Program-made: the position numbers and the translations under genes
Source: Trebonia sp964581815
GTDB taxonomy: Bacteria > Actinomycetota > Actinomycetes > Streptosporangiales > Streptosporangiaceae
NCBI GenBank assembly: GCA_964581815.1
Contig: CAZORE010000026.1
Span: forward strand, 5,645 to 69,644
Direction: 5' to 3'
Length of the DNA stretch: 64,000 bases
Shown here: one piece after another, positions 35,010-43,184 of the stretch
Position numbering within the stretch: the stretch's first letter is position 1
Layout: each line of letters begins with the position of its first letter
The notes under the pieces: model-generated
Seen by the model: only the letters and a program-made list of their open reading frames with translations
Databases searched by the model: none
Told to the model about the DNA's origin: nothing

Positions 35010-35073
35010 TCTTCTCACGCTACCCCAGCGGCCCTTCCCGATTCCTACGTTTTTGCGTCCGCACCGCGAGCGG

Positions 35074-36935
35074 CTAGCGGCGTGATCGCTCGAGTGCGTC
35101 CCAGAAGCCGCGGCGCAGCGCATGCCGCACCTCGTCGTGCAGCAGGAAATCGATCGGCAGGGCCGATCCCTGCAACAGCCGCGCCTCAAGGTCCGAGGGC
35201 ATCCTCGGCTTCCTGGCGAGGACGGCCTCGAGCCACAGCGCCGGAGCGTCGCGCGCCACCGATTCACCGAACGCCAGGCCTTCCTCGTGCGCCGACTGCA
35301 CGGCGTCACCGAGGGAGACACCGGGCGCACCGCCCGGGTAACCGCCGGGGCCGACCAGGCCTATGGGGCCGGACGGCGCGCCGACCTCCTGCTGTCCGGC
35401 TGCGACCGGCGCGGGCAGCGGGGCCATCTGGACGCCGGGCGCGCCCGGACGCACGGCGGACGGCGGCCCATAGGGCAGCACCGGCTGCCCGCCCGTCGGC
35501 TGACCGCTCGGCTGCTGCTGGGCGCCAGGGAACTGGGCGCCAGGGAACTGGCCACCAGGCGGCATAGCGCTCGGCGGCCTGGNNNNNNNNNNNNNNNNNN
35601 NNNNNNNNNNNNNNNNNNNNNNNNNNNNNNNNNNNNNNNNNNNNNNNNNNNNNNNNNNNNNNNNNNNNNNNNNNNNNNNNNNGGGAACTGGGCGCCAGGG
35701 AACTGGCCACCAGGCGGCATAGCGCTCGGCGGCCTGGCGATAACGACCTCCGCCGCGGTAGGCGGCGGCGGGGCGGGCGGCATGTTCGCCGGCGCAGGCG
35801 CTGCTGGCGGCCCGGCGGGCGCACCGTCACGGGTAGGCAGCCGCCTGATCTGAGCCGAGCCGGCTCCCGCGTTGCCTGGCGGCACCGGGATGGCGACGGG
35901 TGCGGCGTAGACGTCCTGGCGCGCCGCCGGCAGCGGCGTCGGTGCCGGAACCGGTGCCGGATAGTCAGGGGCCAGGTAGTCAGGGCCGGGGGCGTATTCC
36001 GCTGTCCCGTAGTCAAGTGCGGTCGGGTACTCGGCGGCCGGGCCCTGCTCACCGGCACGGTAGTCACCGGCCCGGTGGTCGGCGACCGGCGGGTAGTCCG
36101 CGGGCGCGCCGTAATCGACGGACGCGCTGTAGTCCACGTTGGCGCTCAGGTCCGGGACCGCGCCGAAGTCCGCCGCCTGAGCGACGTCCGCCCGCAGTGG
36201 CTGCCCCTGATCCGGCTGCCCTGCTTCTGGCGCGGGCGGAGCGTCGCCTGGCTGTTCCTGCCTGCCCTGCGGCGCGTACCCGACGATGCGTCCCGTCGCG
36301 GACATCTTGCCGTTCGCGCTGCTCACGTGGTGACCGTTGCCGTTGATGATGGGGCGAAGCGCTAGCGCCTCCGACTCGTCCGGGCGTGGCGGCTCTGCCC
36401 CGGAGATCAGCTCAACGTAGGGCCGCAGGTGCCCGGCGCTGATCTCTACGAAGTCATCGCACTCCTGCCGGAGCGAGCGAGACGCCGCCCAGCTGCCCTC
36501 AAGGTCGACGTGCAGCAGCGTGACCCGGAGGCCCATGTCCTGAACGTCGGCGATCACCTGCGCGAGGTCCTCCTCGGCGCTGACCACCACCACGTCGCTG
36601 ACGGCCTTGTGCTGCGCGAGCGTCGTAAGGTCCCGGCGAATCTCGCTCTCGACGCCCTCCCGGCGGCCCGGCCGCGCCTTCGCCACCCGGAGCTTGACGC
36701 CGGGCAGGTCGGCGAGGGTCTCGTGATCGGCTGTCCGCCGGCCCTCGACGGTCGCCTCATACCAGTAGCAGCGCAGCAGCGGCAGCCTGGTGCGCTCCAT
36801 GGCCAGGCTGCCGAACAGTTGCAGCAGCCCCGCGTAATCCCAGGACACCGACTCACGGCGGCGCGTACCGTGCACCGCCATCGCACCGTCCGCGAGTACA
36901 TAGCCCGCGTCCACGAACAGCGCACAGCGATCCAC
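35074..36935 (-). CDS. NYN (PIN-like) domain protein with long disordered tail
   Basis: The N-terminal 170 residues are an NYN domain, a PIN-like nuclease fold: DRCALFVDAGYVL with an acidic active-site Asp, then DVVVVSAEEDLAQVI and LRVTLLHVDLEG. Residues 200-450 are disordered and rich in Pro, Ala, Tyr and Asp, with irregular repeats such as DYSASVDYGAPADYP. The end (SLGDAVQSAHEEGLAFGESV, LPIDFLLHDEVRHALRRGFW) is a conserved helical module. A 100-N gap (35583-35682) between identical 55-bp copies breaks the frame; removing the gap and one copy leaves 1707 nt and 568 residues in one frame. GTG start at 36935. Probably an RNA-processing nuclease. Confidence 0.78.
35583..35682. other. Assembly gap (100 N) flanked by 55-bp duplicate
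   Basis: The 55 bases 35528-35582 recur exactly at 35683-35737. As with the gap at 19.6 kb, this is an unmerged 55-mer contig overlap. The flanking sequence is itself locally repetitive (GGGAACTGG twice), which may have broken the assembly. Confidence 0.88.
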
Positions 36936-37096
36936 CGCACACCTGCCTTCCCTATGTACGAGAACATGCCAGTTCAGAGACCGCATAGAGACAGCAGTCG
37001 GATGTCCTCCGCCCTCTCTAGGGTAATAAAGCCCGCCGCCCGCGATGGCCGTTCCGCAGGAACTCACCGGGAAGTCACGCCCCGTAAGCACTCCCG

Positions 37097-37102
37097 TATG
37101 CT
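37097..37102 (+). promoter_or_regulatory. Candidate -10 box of pyrE
   Basis: TATGCT ends eight bases before GTG 37111, giving an almost leaderless transcript. A weak GGAG lies in between. Confidence 0.4.
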
Positions 37103-37110
37103 CTGGAGAC

Positions 37111-37644
37111 GTGGATGATCGAGCGGAACTGCTGGCCGGGATCAAGGCCAAGGGAATCGTGCACGGCGACTTCGAGCTGGCATCGGGCGCGCGAGCCACC
37201 AGCTACGTGGACCTGCGCCGGGTAACGCTCGACGGCCGGCTCGCGCCGCTAGTCGGCCGGGTGCTGCTGAACGCGACCGCGGACCTGTCCTTTGACGCGG
37301 TCGGCGGGCTGACGCTCGGCGCGGACCCGGTAGCGACGGCCATGATGCACGCGGCGGCCAACCGGGGCACGCCGGTCGACGCGTTCGTGGTGCGAAAGGC
37401 GGAGAAGGCACACGGCCTGCAGCGGCGGATTGAGGGACCCGACGTGCGAGGCCGCCGGGTGCTAGCGCTCGAGGACACCTCGACCACCGGCAGTTCCGTG
37501 CTCACCGCCGTGGACGCGCTGCGCGAGGCCGGCGCCGAGGTGGTCGGCGTGGCCGTCATCGTGGACCGCGGCGCCAGGCAGAAAGTCATCGACCGCGGCC
37601 TGCCCTACATCGCGGTGTACGAGCTCAGCGAGCTCGGCGTCTAG
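37111..37644 (+). CDS. pyrE: Orotate phosphoribosyltransferase
   Basis: Converts orotate and PRPP to orotidine monophosphate in pyrimidine synthesis. 177 residues: SGARATSYVDLRR, the GLTLGADPVA loop and the PRPP-binding LEDTSTTGSSVL. GTG 37111 is used because VDDRAELLAGIKAKGIV is the family start; in-frame codons upstream add unrelated residues. Its stop shares the palindrome CTAG with the stop of the convergent DedA gene, so the two coding regions overlap by four bases. Confidence 0.95.
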   Translation: MDDRAELLAGIKAKGIVHGDFELASGARATSYVDLRRVTLDGRLAPLVGRVLLNATADLSFDAVGGLTLGADPVATAMMHAAANRGTPVDAFVVRKAEKAHGLQRRIEGPDVRGRRVLALEDTSTTGSSVLTAVDALREAGAEVVGVAVIVDRGARQKVIDRGLPYIAVYELSELGV

Positions 37645-38300
37645 CGCCGGGCCCGGTGGCTGTGGGGGGCGTCGCCGCGTGCCGCCGCCGCCGCAGCGGC
37701 CTCCTTGCGGAACTCGCGCAGCCGGTAGAAGACGAACCCGATGATCGCGACCACCACGACGGCGACCACGATGTAGGTGATCATCGTCAGGCTGTGGTTG
37801 ACCTTGGCCCACTCCCCGCCGATGCTGTAGCCGATGCTGGACAGCACCACCACGTAGACCAGGGTGCCGATTCCGCTGAGCACGCCGAAGCGGACCGGCG
37901 GGATGTCCACGAGCCCGGCCACGATCGACGCGAAGGCCCGGATGAAGGGCAGCATGCGCGCCACCGGCAGAGCCCACACGCCCCGCCCGACGAGGAACCG
38001 CTCGGCCCGCGCCACATCCGACTCGGTGATCAGGAGGTACCGGCCCCAGCGGTGCACCAGCGGCTTGCCGCCGACCCGGCCGACCCAGTAGGAGATGTAG
38101 GAGCCGACGAGCTCCGCGAGCGTCCCGAGGACGATCACCAGCAGCAGCGAGGGGTGCTGGTGCGTGCCGGGGATGGCACCGGAGGCGACCGCGCCGCCGA
38201 GCAGGAAGGTCAGCTCGGAGGAGATTGGGACGCACGCGGCTTCGAGCACGCCAAAGATGATCACTGCATAGATGGCGTGTGAAATCAAGAAGCTCGTCAT
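37641..38300 (-). CDS. DedA family membrane protein
   Basis: A 219-residue membrane protein of the DedA/VTT family, implicated in lipid (undecaprenyl phosphate or phospholipid) translocation and membrane homeostasis. Conserved marks: a first amphipathic segment EAACVPISSELTFLLGGA, SYISYWVGRVGGKPL, and the FxxRxxPxxR-type motif GVWALPVARMLPFIRAFASIVAG. ATG 38300 follows AAAGGTG. The C-terminal tail is Ala/Arg-rich and cytoplasmic. Confidence 0.92.
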   Translation of the reverse strand: MTSFLISHAIYAVIIFGVLEAACVPISSELTFLLGGAVASGAIPGTHQHPSLLLVIVLGTLAELVGSYISYWVGRVGGKPLVHRWGRYLLITESDVARAERFLVGRGVWALPVARMLPFIRAFASIVAGLVDIPPVRFGVLSGIGTLVYVVVLSSIGYSIGGEWAKVNHSLTMITYIVVAVVVVAIIGFVFYRLREFRKEAAAAAAARGDAPHSHRARR

Positions 38301-38468
38301 GGGCACCTTTGTACAGCATGCCACAGGGGGCATCGTCCACTTCGGGCGGTAGCCGCCTCTGAGATTTTACTGAATTTCCGCAACTCCCCCGGCACGGAGC
38401 CGGCCTGAAGCGGGCCAGGGCCGCCCACTAAAGTGGCAGCAGACCAACCGACACAGGAGTACATCCCC

Positions 38469-39491
38469 ATGCCGATCGCGACCCCAGAGATCTACGCGCA
38501 GATGCTCGACCGGGCCAAGCAGCAGGGCTTCGCCTACCCGGCCATCAACGTGACCTCGAGCCAGACGCTGAACGCGGCGCTCAAGGGCTTCGCCGACGCC
38601 GAGAGCGACGGGATCCTCCAGATCTCCACCGGCGGGGCCGAGTACCTGTCCGGCCAGTCGGTCAAGGACATGGTCACAGGCGCGACCGCGCTCGCCGAGT
38701 TCGCTCACGTCGTCGCCGGCCGGTACCCGGTCAACGTGGCGCTGCACACCGACCACTGCCCCAAGGACAAGCTCGACGGCTACATGCGCCCGCTGGTCGC
38801 GATCTCCGCCGAGCGGGTGAAGAGCGGCCGGGAGCCGCTCTTCCAGTCGCACATGTGGGACGGCTCCGCGGTGCCGCTCGAGGAGAACCTGGAGATCGCC
38901 AGGGACCTGCTCGCCAGGTGCGCCGAGGCCAAGATCATCATGGAGCTCGAGATCGGCGTCGTCGGCGGCGAGGAAGACGGCATCGTCGGCGAGATCAACG
39001 AGAAGCTGTACTCCACGACGGAGGACGCCCTGGCCACGGCGGAGGCCCTGGGCCTCGGCGAGCGCGGCCGGTACATACTCGCCGCGACCTTCGGCAACGT
39101 GCACGGCGTGTACAAGCCAGGGCACGTCAAGCTCCGCCCGGCCGTGCTCAAGGAGATCCAGGACGCGGTGGGCACCAAGTACGGCAAGGAAAAGCCGTTC
39201 GACCTGGTCTTCCACGGCGGCTCCGGCTCAGCGGAGTCCGAGATCCGCGAGGCGATCGGCTACGGCGTGGTGAAGATGAACGTCGACACCGACACGCAGT
39301 ACGCCTTCACCCGCCCGGTGGCCGGCCACATGTTCGCCAACTACGACGGCGTGCTCAAGGTGGACGGCGAGGTCGGCAACAAGAAGGCCTACGACCCGCG
39401 CACCTGGGGTAAGTCCGCCGAGGCCGGCATGGCGGCCCGGATCACCCAGGCCTGCCAGGACCTGCTCTCCGCCGGCACCAGGCTTTCTTAG
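38469..39491 (+). CDS. fba: Class II fructose-bisphosphate aldolase
   Basis: Zinc-dependent glycolytic/gluconeogenic aldolase. 340 residues starting MPIATPEIYAQMLDRAK; the zinc and catalytic region LHTDHCPKDKLD, the ELEIGVVGGEEDG segment, and the phosphate-binding VFHGGSGSAESEI are all present. ACAGGAG precedes the start. The order pyrE, DedA, fba, DUF3151, purA is conserved in related actinobacteria. Confidence 0.97.
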   Translation: MPIATPEIYAQMLDRAKQQGFAYPAINVTSSQTLNAALKGFADAESDGILQISTGGAEYLSGQSVKDMVTGATALAEFAHVVAGRYPVNVALHTDHCPKDKLDGYMRPLVAISAERVKSGREPLFQSHMWDGSAVPLEENLEIARDLLARCAEAKIIMELEIGVVGGEEDGIVGEINEKLYSTTEDALATAEALGLGERGRYILAATFGNVHGVYKPGHVKLRPAVLKEIQDAVGTKYGKEKPFDLVFHGGSGSAESEIREAIGYGVVKMNVDTDTQYAFTRPVAGHMFANYDGVLKVDGEVGNKKAYDPRTWGKSAEAGMAARITQACQDLLSAGTRLS

Positions 39492-39569
39492 ATTTATTCG
39501 TCCGAACGGGAGGGTGTTTCATCTTCTCCTGCCCTGTGACCCTGCGGTCGCGGGCGGAGGGGATCGCCA

Positions 39570-39669
39570 NNNNNNNNNNNNNNNNNNNNNNNNNNNNNNN
39601 NNNNNNNNNNNNNNNNNNNNNNNNNNNNNNNNNNNNNNNNNNNNNNNNNNNNNNNNNNNNNNNNNNNNN
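39570..39669. other. Assembly gap (100 N), flanks not duplicated
   Basis: Sequence on the two sides shares no overlap, so real sequence of unknown length may be missing. It lies between the fba stop and the DUF3151 stop, in what is probably a terminator-bearing intergenic region. Confidence 0.8.
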
Positions 39670-39696
39670 GCGCCCTGAGTCAATAAGCGAAGAGCG

Positions 39697-40113
39697 CTAC
39701 CGCTTCAGTTCCGCGTACGCTTCCTTGCTGCTGTCGGCTAGGAACGACCAGCAGCGCTGTTCTTCGTCAGTCTCATTAATGTCACCTGCGGCTCTCGCCA
39801 GGGCGGCTAGGCAGCGGAGGAAGCCACGGTTGGGCTCGTGGGACCACGGGACCGGGCCGTGGCCCTTCCAGCCGTTCCTGCGAAGGGCGTCGAGGCTGCG
39901 GTGGTAGCCGGTGCGGGCGTACGCGTAGGCCTCGACTGGGCGTCCGCCGTCTAGCGCCTCCTCCGCGAGCAGCGCCCAGGCGAGGGGGAACGCCGGGTAC
40001 TTGGCCGCGACGTCTACCGGGGCGGCGCCGGACGCCAAGAGGGCCTCGGCCGCCGCCGTCGCGGGCAGCAGGGTGGCGGGAGGCTCGCCGAGCAGGTTCC
40101 TGTGATCGCTCAT
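39697..40113 (-). CDS. DUF3151 family protein
   Basis: A 138-residue conserved actinobacterial protein of unknown function. The opening NLLGEPPATLLP and the later AYAYARTGYHRSLDALRRNGW with GPVPWSHEPNRGFLRCLAAL are characteristic. ATG at 40113. It is divergent from purA, as in Streptomyces. Weakly TPR-like and soluble. Confidence 0.92.
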   Translation of the reverse strand: MSDHRNLLGEPPATLLPATAAAEALLASGAAPVDVAAKYPAFPLAWALLAEEALDGGRPVEAYAYARTGYHRSLDALRRNGWKGHGPVPWSHEPNRGFLRCLAALARAAGDINETDEEQRCWSFLADSSKEAYAELKR

Positions 40114-40194
40114 GGGACGAGTCTGCCAGACCGGTAAGCGGACGGCTGTCGCGGACCGATTGTCACGGACTAGGTTCCAGCTGGGCGTTTCGGG

Positions 40195-40200
40195 TACTCT
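40195..40200 (+). promoter_or_regulatory. Possible -10 box of purA
   Basis: TACTCT lies just before the leader hairpin. Transcription starting some seven bases downstream would give a leader of about 60 nt. The -35 region is weak. Confidence 0.3.
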
Positions 40201-40211
40201 CTGTACGCAAG

Positions 40212-40245
40212 AGCCCCTGTCGCGCACTTGCGCTGCAGGGGCTTT
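40212..40245 (+). promoter_or_regulatory. Terminator-like hairpin in the purA leader
   Basis: AGCCCCTG (40212-40219) pairs with CAGGGGCT (40236-40243), and inside it GCGC-ACTT-GCGC forms a second stem on the same axis, so about 13 pairs stack around one mismatch. Three T residues follow the stem. It lies 25 bases before the purA start and downstream of no other plus-strand gene, so it may act as an attenuator. Confidence 0.5.
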
Positions 40246-40269
40246 CGTCGTGTGAAAGGCGTGAAGATA

Positions 40270-41553
40270 ATGCCCGCGATCGTGCTGATCGGTGCCCAGT
40301 GGGGCGACGAGGGTAAGGGCAAGGCGACCGACCTGCTCGGGGACCGTGTCCAGTACGTCGTCAGGTACCAGGGCGGCAACAACGCCGGGCATACGGTGGT
40401 AATCGGCGATGAGAAGTACGCACTGCACGTGCTGCCGTCGGGGGTGCTTTCCCCGGACGTCACGCCGGTTATCGGCAACGGCGTGGTCATCGACCCCAAG
40501 GTGCTCTTCGAGGAGGTCGACGCCCTTGAGGCGCGCGGCGTCAGCTGCGGGCGCCTGCTGGTCAGCGCCAGCGCGCACCTGATCATGCCGTACCACCGGG
40601 CGCTGGACAAGGTCAGCGAGCGGTTCCTCGGCAATGCCAAGATCGGTACCACCGGCCGGGGCATCGGGCCGACCTACGGTGACAAGATCGCGCGCGTGGG
40701 CATCAGGGTTCAGGACCTGTTCGACCCCGGCATCCTCACGCAGAAGCTCGAGCTGGCGCTCAGGGACAAGAACCAGCTCCTCACGAAGGTCTACAACCGG
40801 CGCGGCGTGGACGCCCAGCAGGTCGCCGACGAGTACCTGGCGTACGGCGAGCGGCTGCGGCCGTACGTCGCCGACGTGGGCCTGGTGCTCGCAAAGGCGC
40901 TCGACAACGGCGAGACCGTGCTCCTTGAGGGCGCGCAGGGCTCGCTGCTCGACATCGATCACGGCACCTATCCGTTCGTCACCTCGTCCAACCCGACCGC
41001 CGGCGGGGCGTGCGTCGGCGCGGGCGTCGGGCCGACGCGGATCAGCAAGGTGATCGGCATCGTCAAGGCGTACACCACCCGGGTCGGCTCCGGCCCGTTC
41101 CCCACCGAGCTCAAGGACGAATGGGGCGAGTACCTGCGCAAGACCGGCGGCGAATTCGGCGTGACCACCGGCCGGGCCCGCCGCTGCGGCTGGTTCGACG
41201 CGGTGATCGCCCGGTACGCCACCCGGGTGAACGGAGTCACGGACTTCTTCGTCACCAAGCTTGACGTGCTGTCATCGCTCGACAAGGTGCCCGTCTGCGT
41301 GGCCTACGAGATTGACGGCAAGCGCTACGACGAGATCCCGATGACTCAGACCGACTTCCACCACGCAAAGCCCGTCTACGAGTACCTGGACGGCTGGTGG
41401 GAGGACATCTCCCACGCCCGCTCGTTTAACGACCTGCCCAAGGCGGCGCAGGACTACGTCAAGGCGATCGAGGAGCTGTCCGGCGCGCCGGTCAGCGCGA
41501 TCGGCGTCGGGCCGCGCCGCGACCAGACCCTCCAGATCCGCCCGCTCCTGTAG
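40270..41553 (+). CDS. purA: Adenylosuccinate synthetase
   Basis: Converts IMP, GTP and aspartate to adenylosuccinate, the first AMP-specific step. The 427 residues start MPAIVLIGAQWGDEGKGKAT, containing the phosphate loop GDEGKGK, then QGGNNAGHTVV, TTGRGIGPTYGDK and the C-terminal GVGPRRDQTL. ATG 40270 matches the family start. Monocistronic, with a hairpin in its leader. Confidence 0.98.
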   Translation: MPAIVLIGAQWGDEGKGKATDLLGDRVQYVVRYQGGNNAGHTVVIGDEKYALHVLPSGVLSPDVTPVIGNGVVIDPKVLFEEVDALEARGVSCGRLLVSASAHLIMPYHRALDKVSERFLGNAKIGTTGRGIGPTYGDKIARVGIRVQDLFDPGILTQKLELALRDKNQLLTKVYNRRGVDAQQVADEYLAYGERLRPYVADVGLVLAKALDNGETVLLEGAQGSLLDIDHGTYPFVTSSNPTAGGACVGAGVGPTRISKVIGIVKAYTTRVGSGPFPTELKDEWGEYLRKTGGEFGVTTGRARRCGWFDAVIARYATRVNGVTDFFVTKLDVLSSLDKVPVCVAYEIDGKRYDEIPMTQTDFHHAKPVYEYLDGWWEDISHARSFNDLPKAAQDYVKAIEELSGAPVSAIGVGPRRDQTLQIRPLL

Positions 41554-41607
41554 CGGGGGCGCTCCCGCAATGCGTGACGCGCGGGTCGCGCAACGGCAAC
41601 TAGAGAC

Positions 41608-42189
41608 GTGACCGAGGAAACAGCAGTACCGGGCGCCGGGACCCGGACGGGCGAGCGGCCCGCGGGGACCGGGGCAGCCGCCGAGTTCGAGGGGCTTTAC
41701 CGGGCGAACGTCGACGGAGTGACGGCGTACTTCGCCCGGCGCAGCACCGATCCGCAAGTGGTCGCGGACCTCACCGCGGACACGTTCGTCGCGGCGATCA
41801 CCGGCTTCGGGTCCTTCGATCCGCACAAGGGCACCGCACGAGCGTGGGTGTTCGGCATCGCCGGGCACGTGTACGCCTCGTACTGCCAGGCGTACAGCCA
41901 GCAGCAGCAACGGCTTGAGCGGCTGGGTGGGCGCAGGGAACTCGACCAGGACCAAGTCGATGAGCTGCTCGAACGGATCGATGCCGAGCGCGCGGCGCGG
42001 GGCCTGCTCGCCGAACTGGCCAGGCTCTCCAAGCAGGACCGCGCGGTCATCGACCTGGTCGACATCGCCGGCCTCCAGCCGAAGGAGGCGGCCGTCGCGC
42101 TCGGGCTCCCGCCGGGAACCGTGCGGATGCGGCTGATGCGGGCCCGTGCCCGGCTGCGCAAGTCCCACCACGAAACAGATCAGGGGTGA
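41608..42189 (+). CDS. ECF-type RNA polymerase sigma factor
   Basis: A 193-residue sigma-70 family protein of the ECF group. Region 2 is FEGLYRANVDGVTAYFARRS and VVADLTADTFVAA; region 4 is RLSKQDRAVIDLVDIAGLQ and KEAAVALGLPPGTVRMRLMRARARL. GTG start. The next gene, seven nt away, encodes a single-pass membrane protein that may be its anti-sigma factor. The promoter it recognises cannot be read from the sequence. Confidence 0.9.
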   Translation: MTEETAVPGAGTRTGERPAGTGAAAEFEGLYRANVDGVTAYFARRSTDPQVVADLTADTFVAAITGFGSFDPHKGTARAWVFGIAGHVYASYCQAYSQQQQRLERLGGRRELDQDQVDELLERIDAERAARGLLAELARLSKQDRAVIDLVDIAGLQPKEAAVALGLPPGTVRMRLMRARARLRKSHHETDQG

Positions 42190-42196
42190 CAGGGAA

Positions 42197-42937
42197 ATGA
42201 CCAGATTCGCCGACGACCTATTCGATGACCTGATGCGCGAGCACGGGCAGGCGCTGGCAAGCGCCGGCGTGCCCACGGCCAGGAACCGGCGCCTCACCGC
42301 GCGCCCGGCACTGATGACGGCGGGCGCGGGCGGCGTTGCCGTCGCGGCCGCGGCCGGCACCCTGGTGGCCGCCGGCGGCGGCTCCCCCGCCTACGCGCTG
42401 ACCACGCACCCCGACGGCACGGTGACCCTCGCGGTGTACCAGACGTCCGGGATAGCAGGGGCCAACTCGAAGCTTCACCAGCTCGGTGACCGCGTGGTCG
42501 TGGTACCCGTCCAGCCCGGCTGCCCGAGCATCAGCTCGCTGCCGGCCCCCGCCGTGCGGGCCGCGCAGATCTCGGTCGAGGCAAGCGGGTCGAGCGACGG
42601 CTCCGTCACCGTGGACGCGCAGGGCGTCCCGGCCGGTGACATCCTCGTGCTCGGCTTCTCGCAGACCGGCGGGCGGTTCACGTTCTCCATGCAAGAGTCG
42701 ACGAGCCAGAGCAAGGGCCAGCGCGAGCCGACCGCGAAGGGCCACGTGACCGTGAATGGCCACTCGGCCGCGGCCAGCCACAAGCGCGCGGTCGGGACCG
42801 CCCCGCCCATGGGGATCGCATCGGAGCTGACCTCCGGGCCGGCGCCGAGCTGCGTCAGCTTCCCCTCACCGCCTTCGCCGCCCGCCCCGGGCGGGCCCCC
42901 TAGCGGTACCGCCAGCGGCTCAAGCAGCCAGGGGTAG
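42197..42937 (+). CDS. Single-pass membrane protein, putative anti-sigma partner
   Basis: A 246-residue protein: a short cytoplasmic N-terminus (DDLFDDLMREHGQALAS), one membrane helix (about residues 38-60, MTAGAGGVAVAAAAGTLVAA) and an extracytoplasmic part with many beta-type segments and a Ser/Pro/Gly-rich tail. AGGGA precedes the ATG. This gene type commonly follows SigE-like ECF genes in actinobacteria. It lacks an obvious zinc anti-sigma motif, so the role is inferred from position. Confidence 0.65.
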   Translation: MTRFADDLFDDLMREHGQALASAGVPTARNRRLTARPALMTAGAGGVAVAAAAGTLVAAGGGSPAYALTTHPDGTVTLAVYQTSGIAGANSKLHQLGDRVVVVPVQPGCPSISSLPAPAVRAAQISVEASGSSDGSVTVDAQGVPAGDILVLGFSQTGGRFTFSMQESTSQSKGQREPTAKGHVTVNGHSAAASHKRAVGTAPPMGIASELTSGPAPSCVSFPSPPSPPAPGGPPSGTASGSSSQG

Positions 42938-42965
42938 GGGCGCGCGGGGCTTGCGGGGGACGCCG

Positions 42966-43065
42966 NNNNNNNNNNNNNNNNNNNNNNNNNNNNNNNNNNN
43001 NNNNNNNNNNNNNNNNNNNNNNNNNNNNNNNNNNNNNNNNNNNNNNNNNNNNNNNNNNNNNNNNN
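42966..43065. other. Assembly gap (100 N), flanks not duplicated
   Basis: The flanks are GC-rich and share no overlap. It lies between the sigma/anti-sigma pair and purD. The bases between the gap and purD show no gene. Confidence 0.8.
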
Positions 43066-43170
43066 GTCACGTCGGGCGTCCGGTAAGACCGACCGGCCGC
43101 CCGAACGACGCGGCTTTCCCCGCTGCGCCCCGCACTTCCCCTGATCCCCGAGGAGCAGCGGGCCAGGGAG

Positions 43171-43184
43171 TAGGCTCCCGGACG
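43171..43184 (+). promoter_or_regulatory. Leaderless promoter of purD
   Basis: TAGGCT (43171-43176) ends seven bases before GTG 43184, which suits transcription starting at the start codon. There is no Shine-Dalgarno sequence directly before the GTG. Confidence 0.45.

Noticed and set aside
39540..39700. Test for a 55-bp duplicate around the gaps at 39570 and 42966
   Set aside because: The flanks of these two gaps do not overlap, so they cannot be collapsed like the other two and may hide real sequence.
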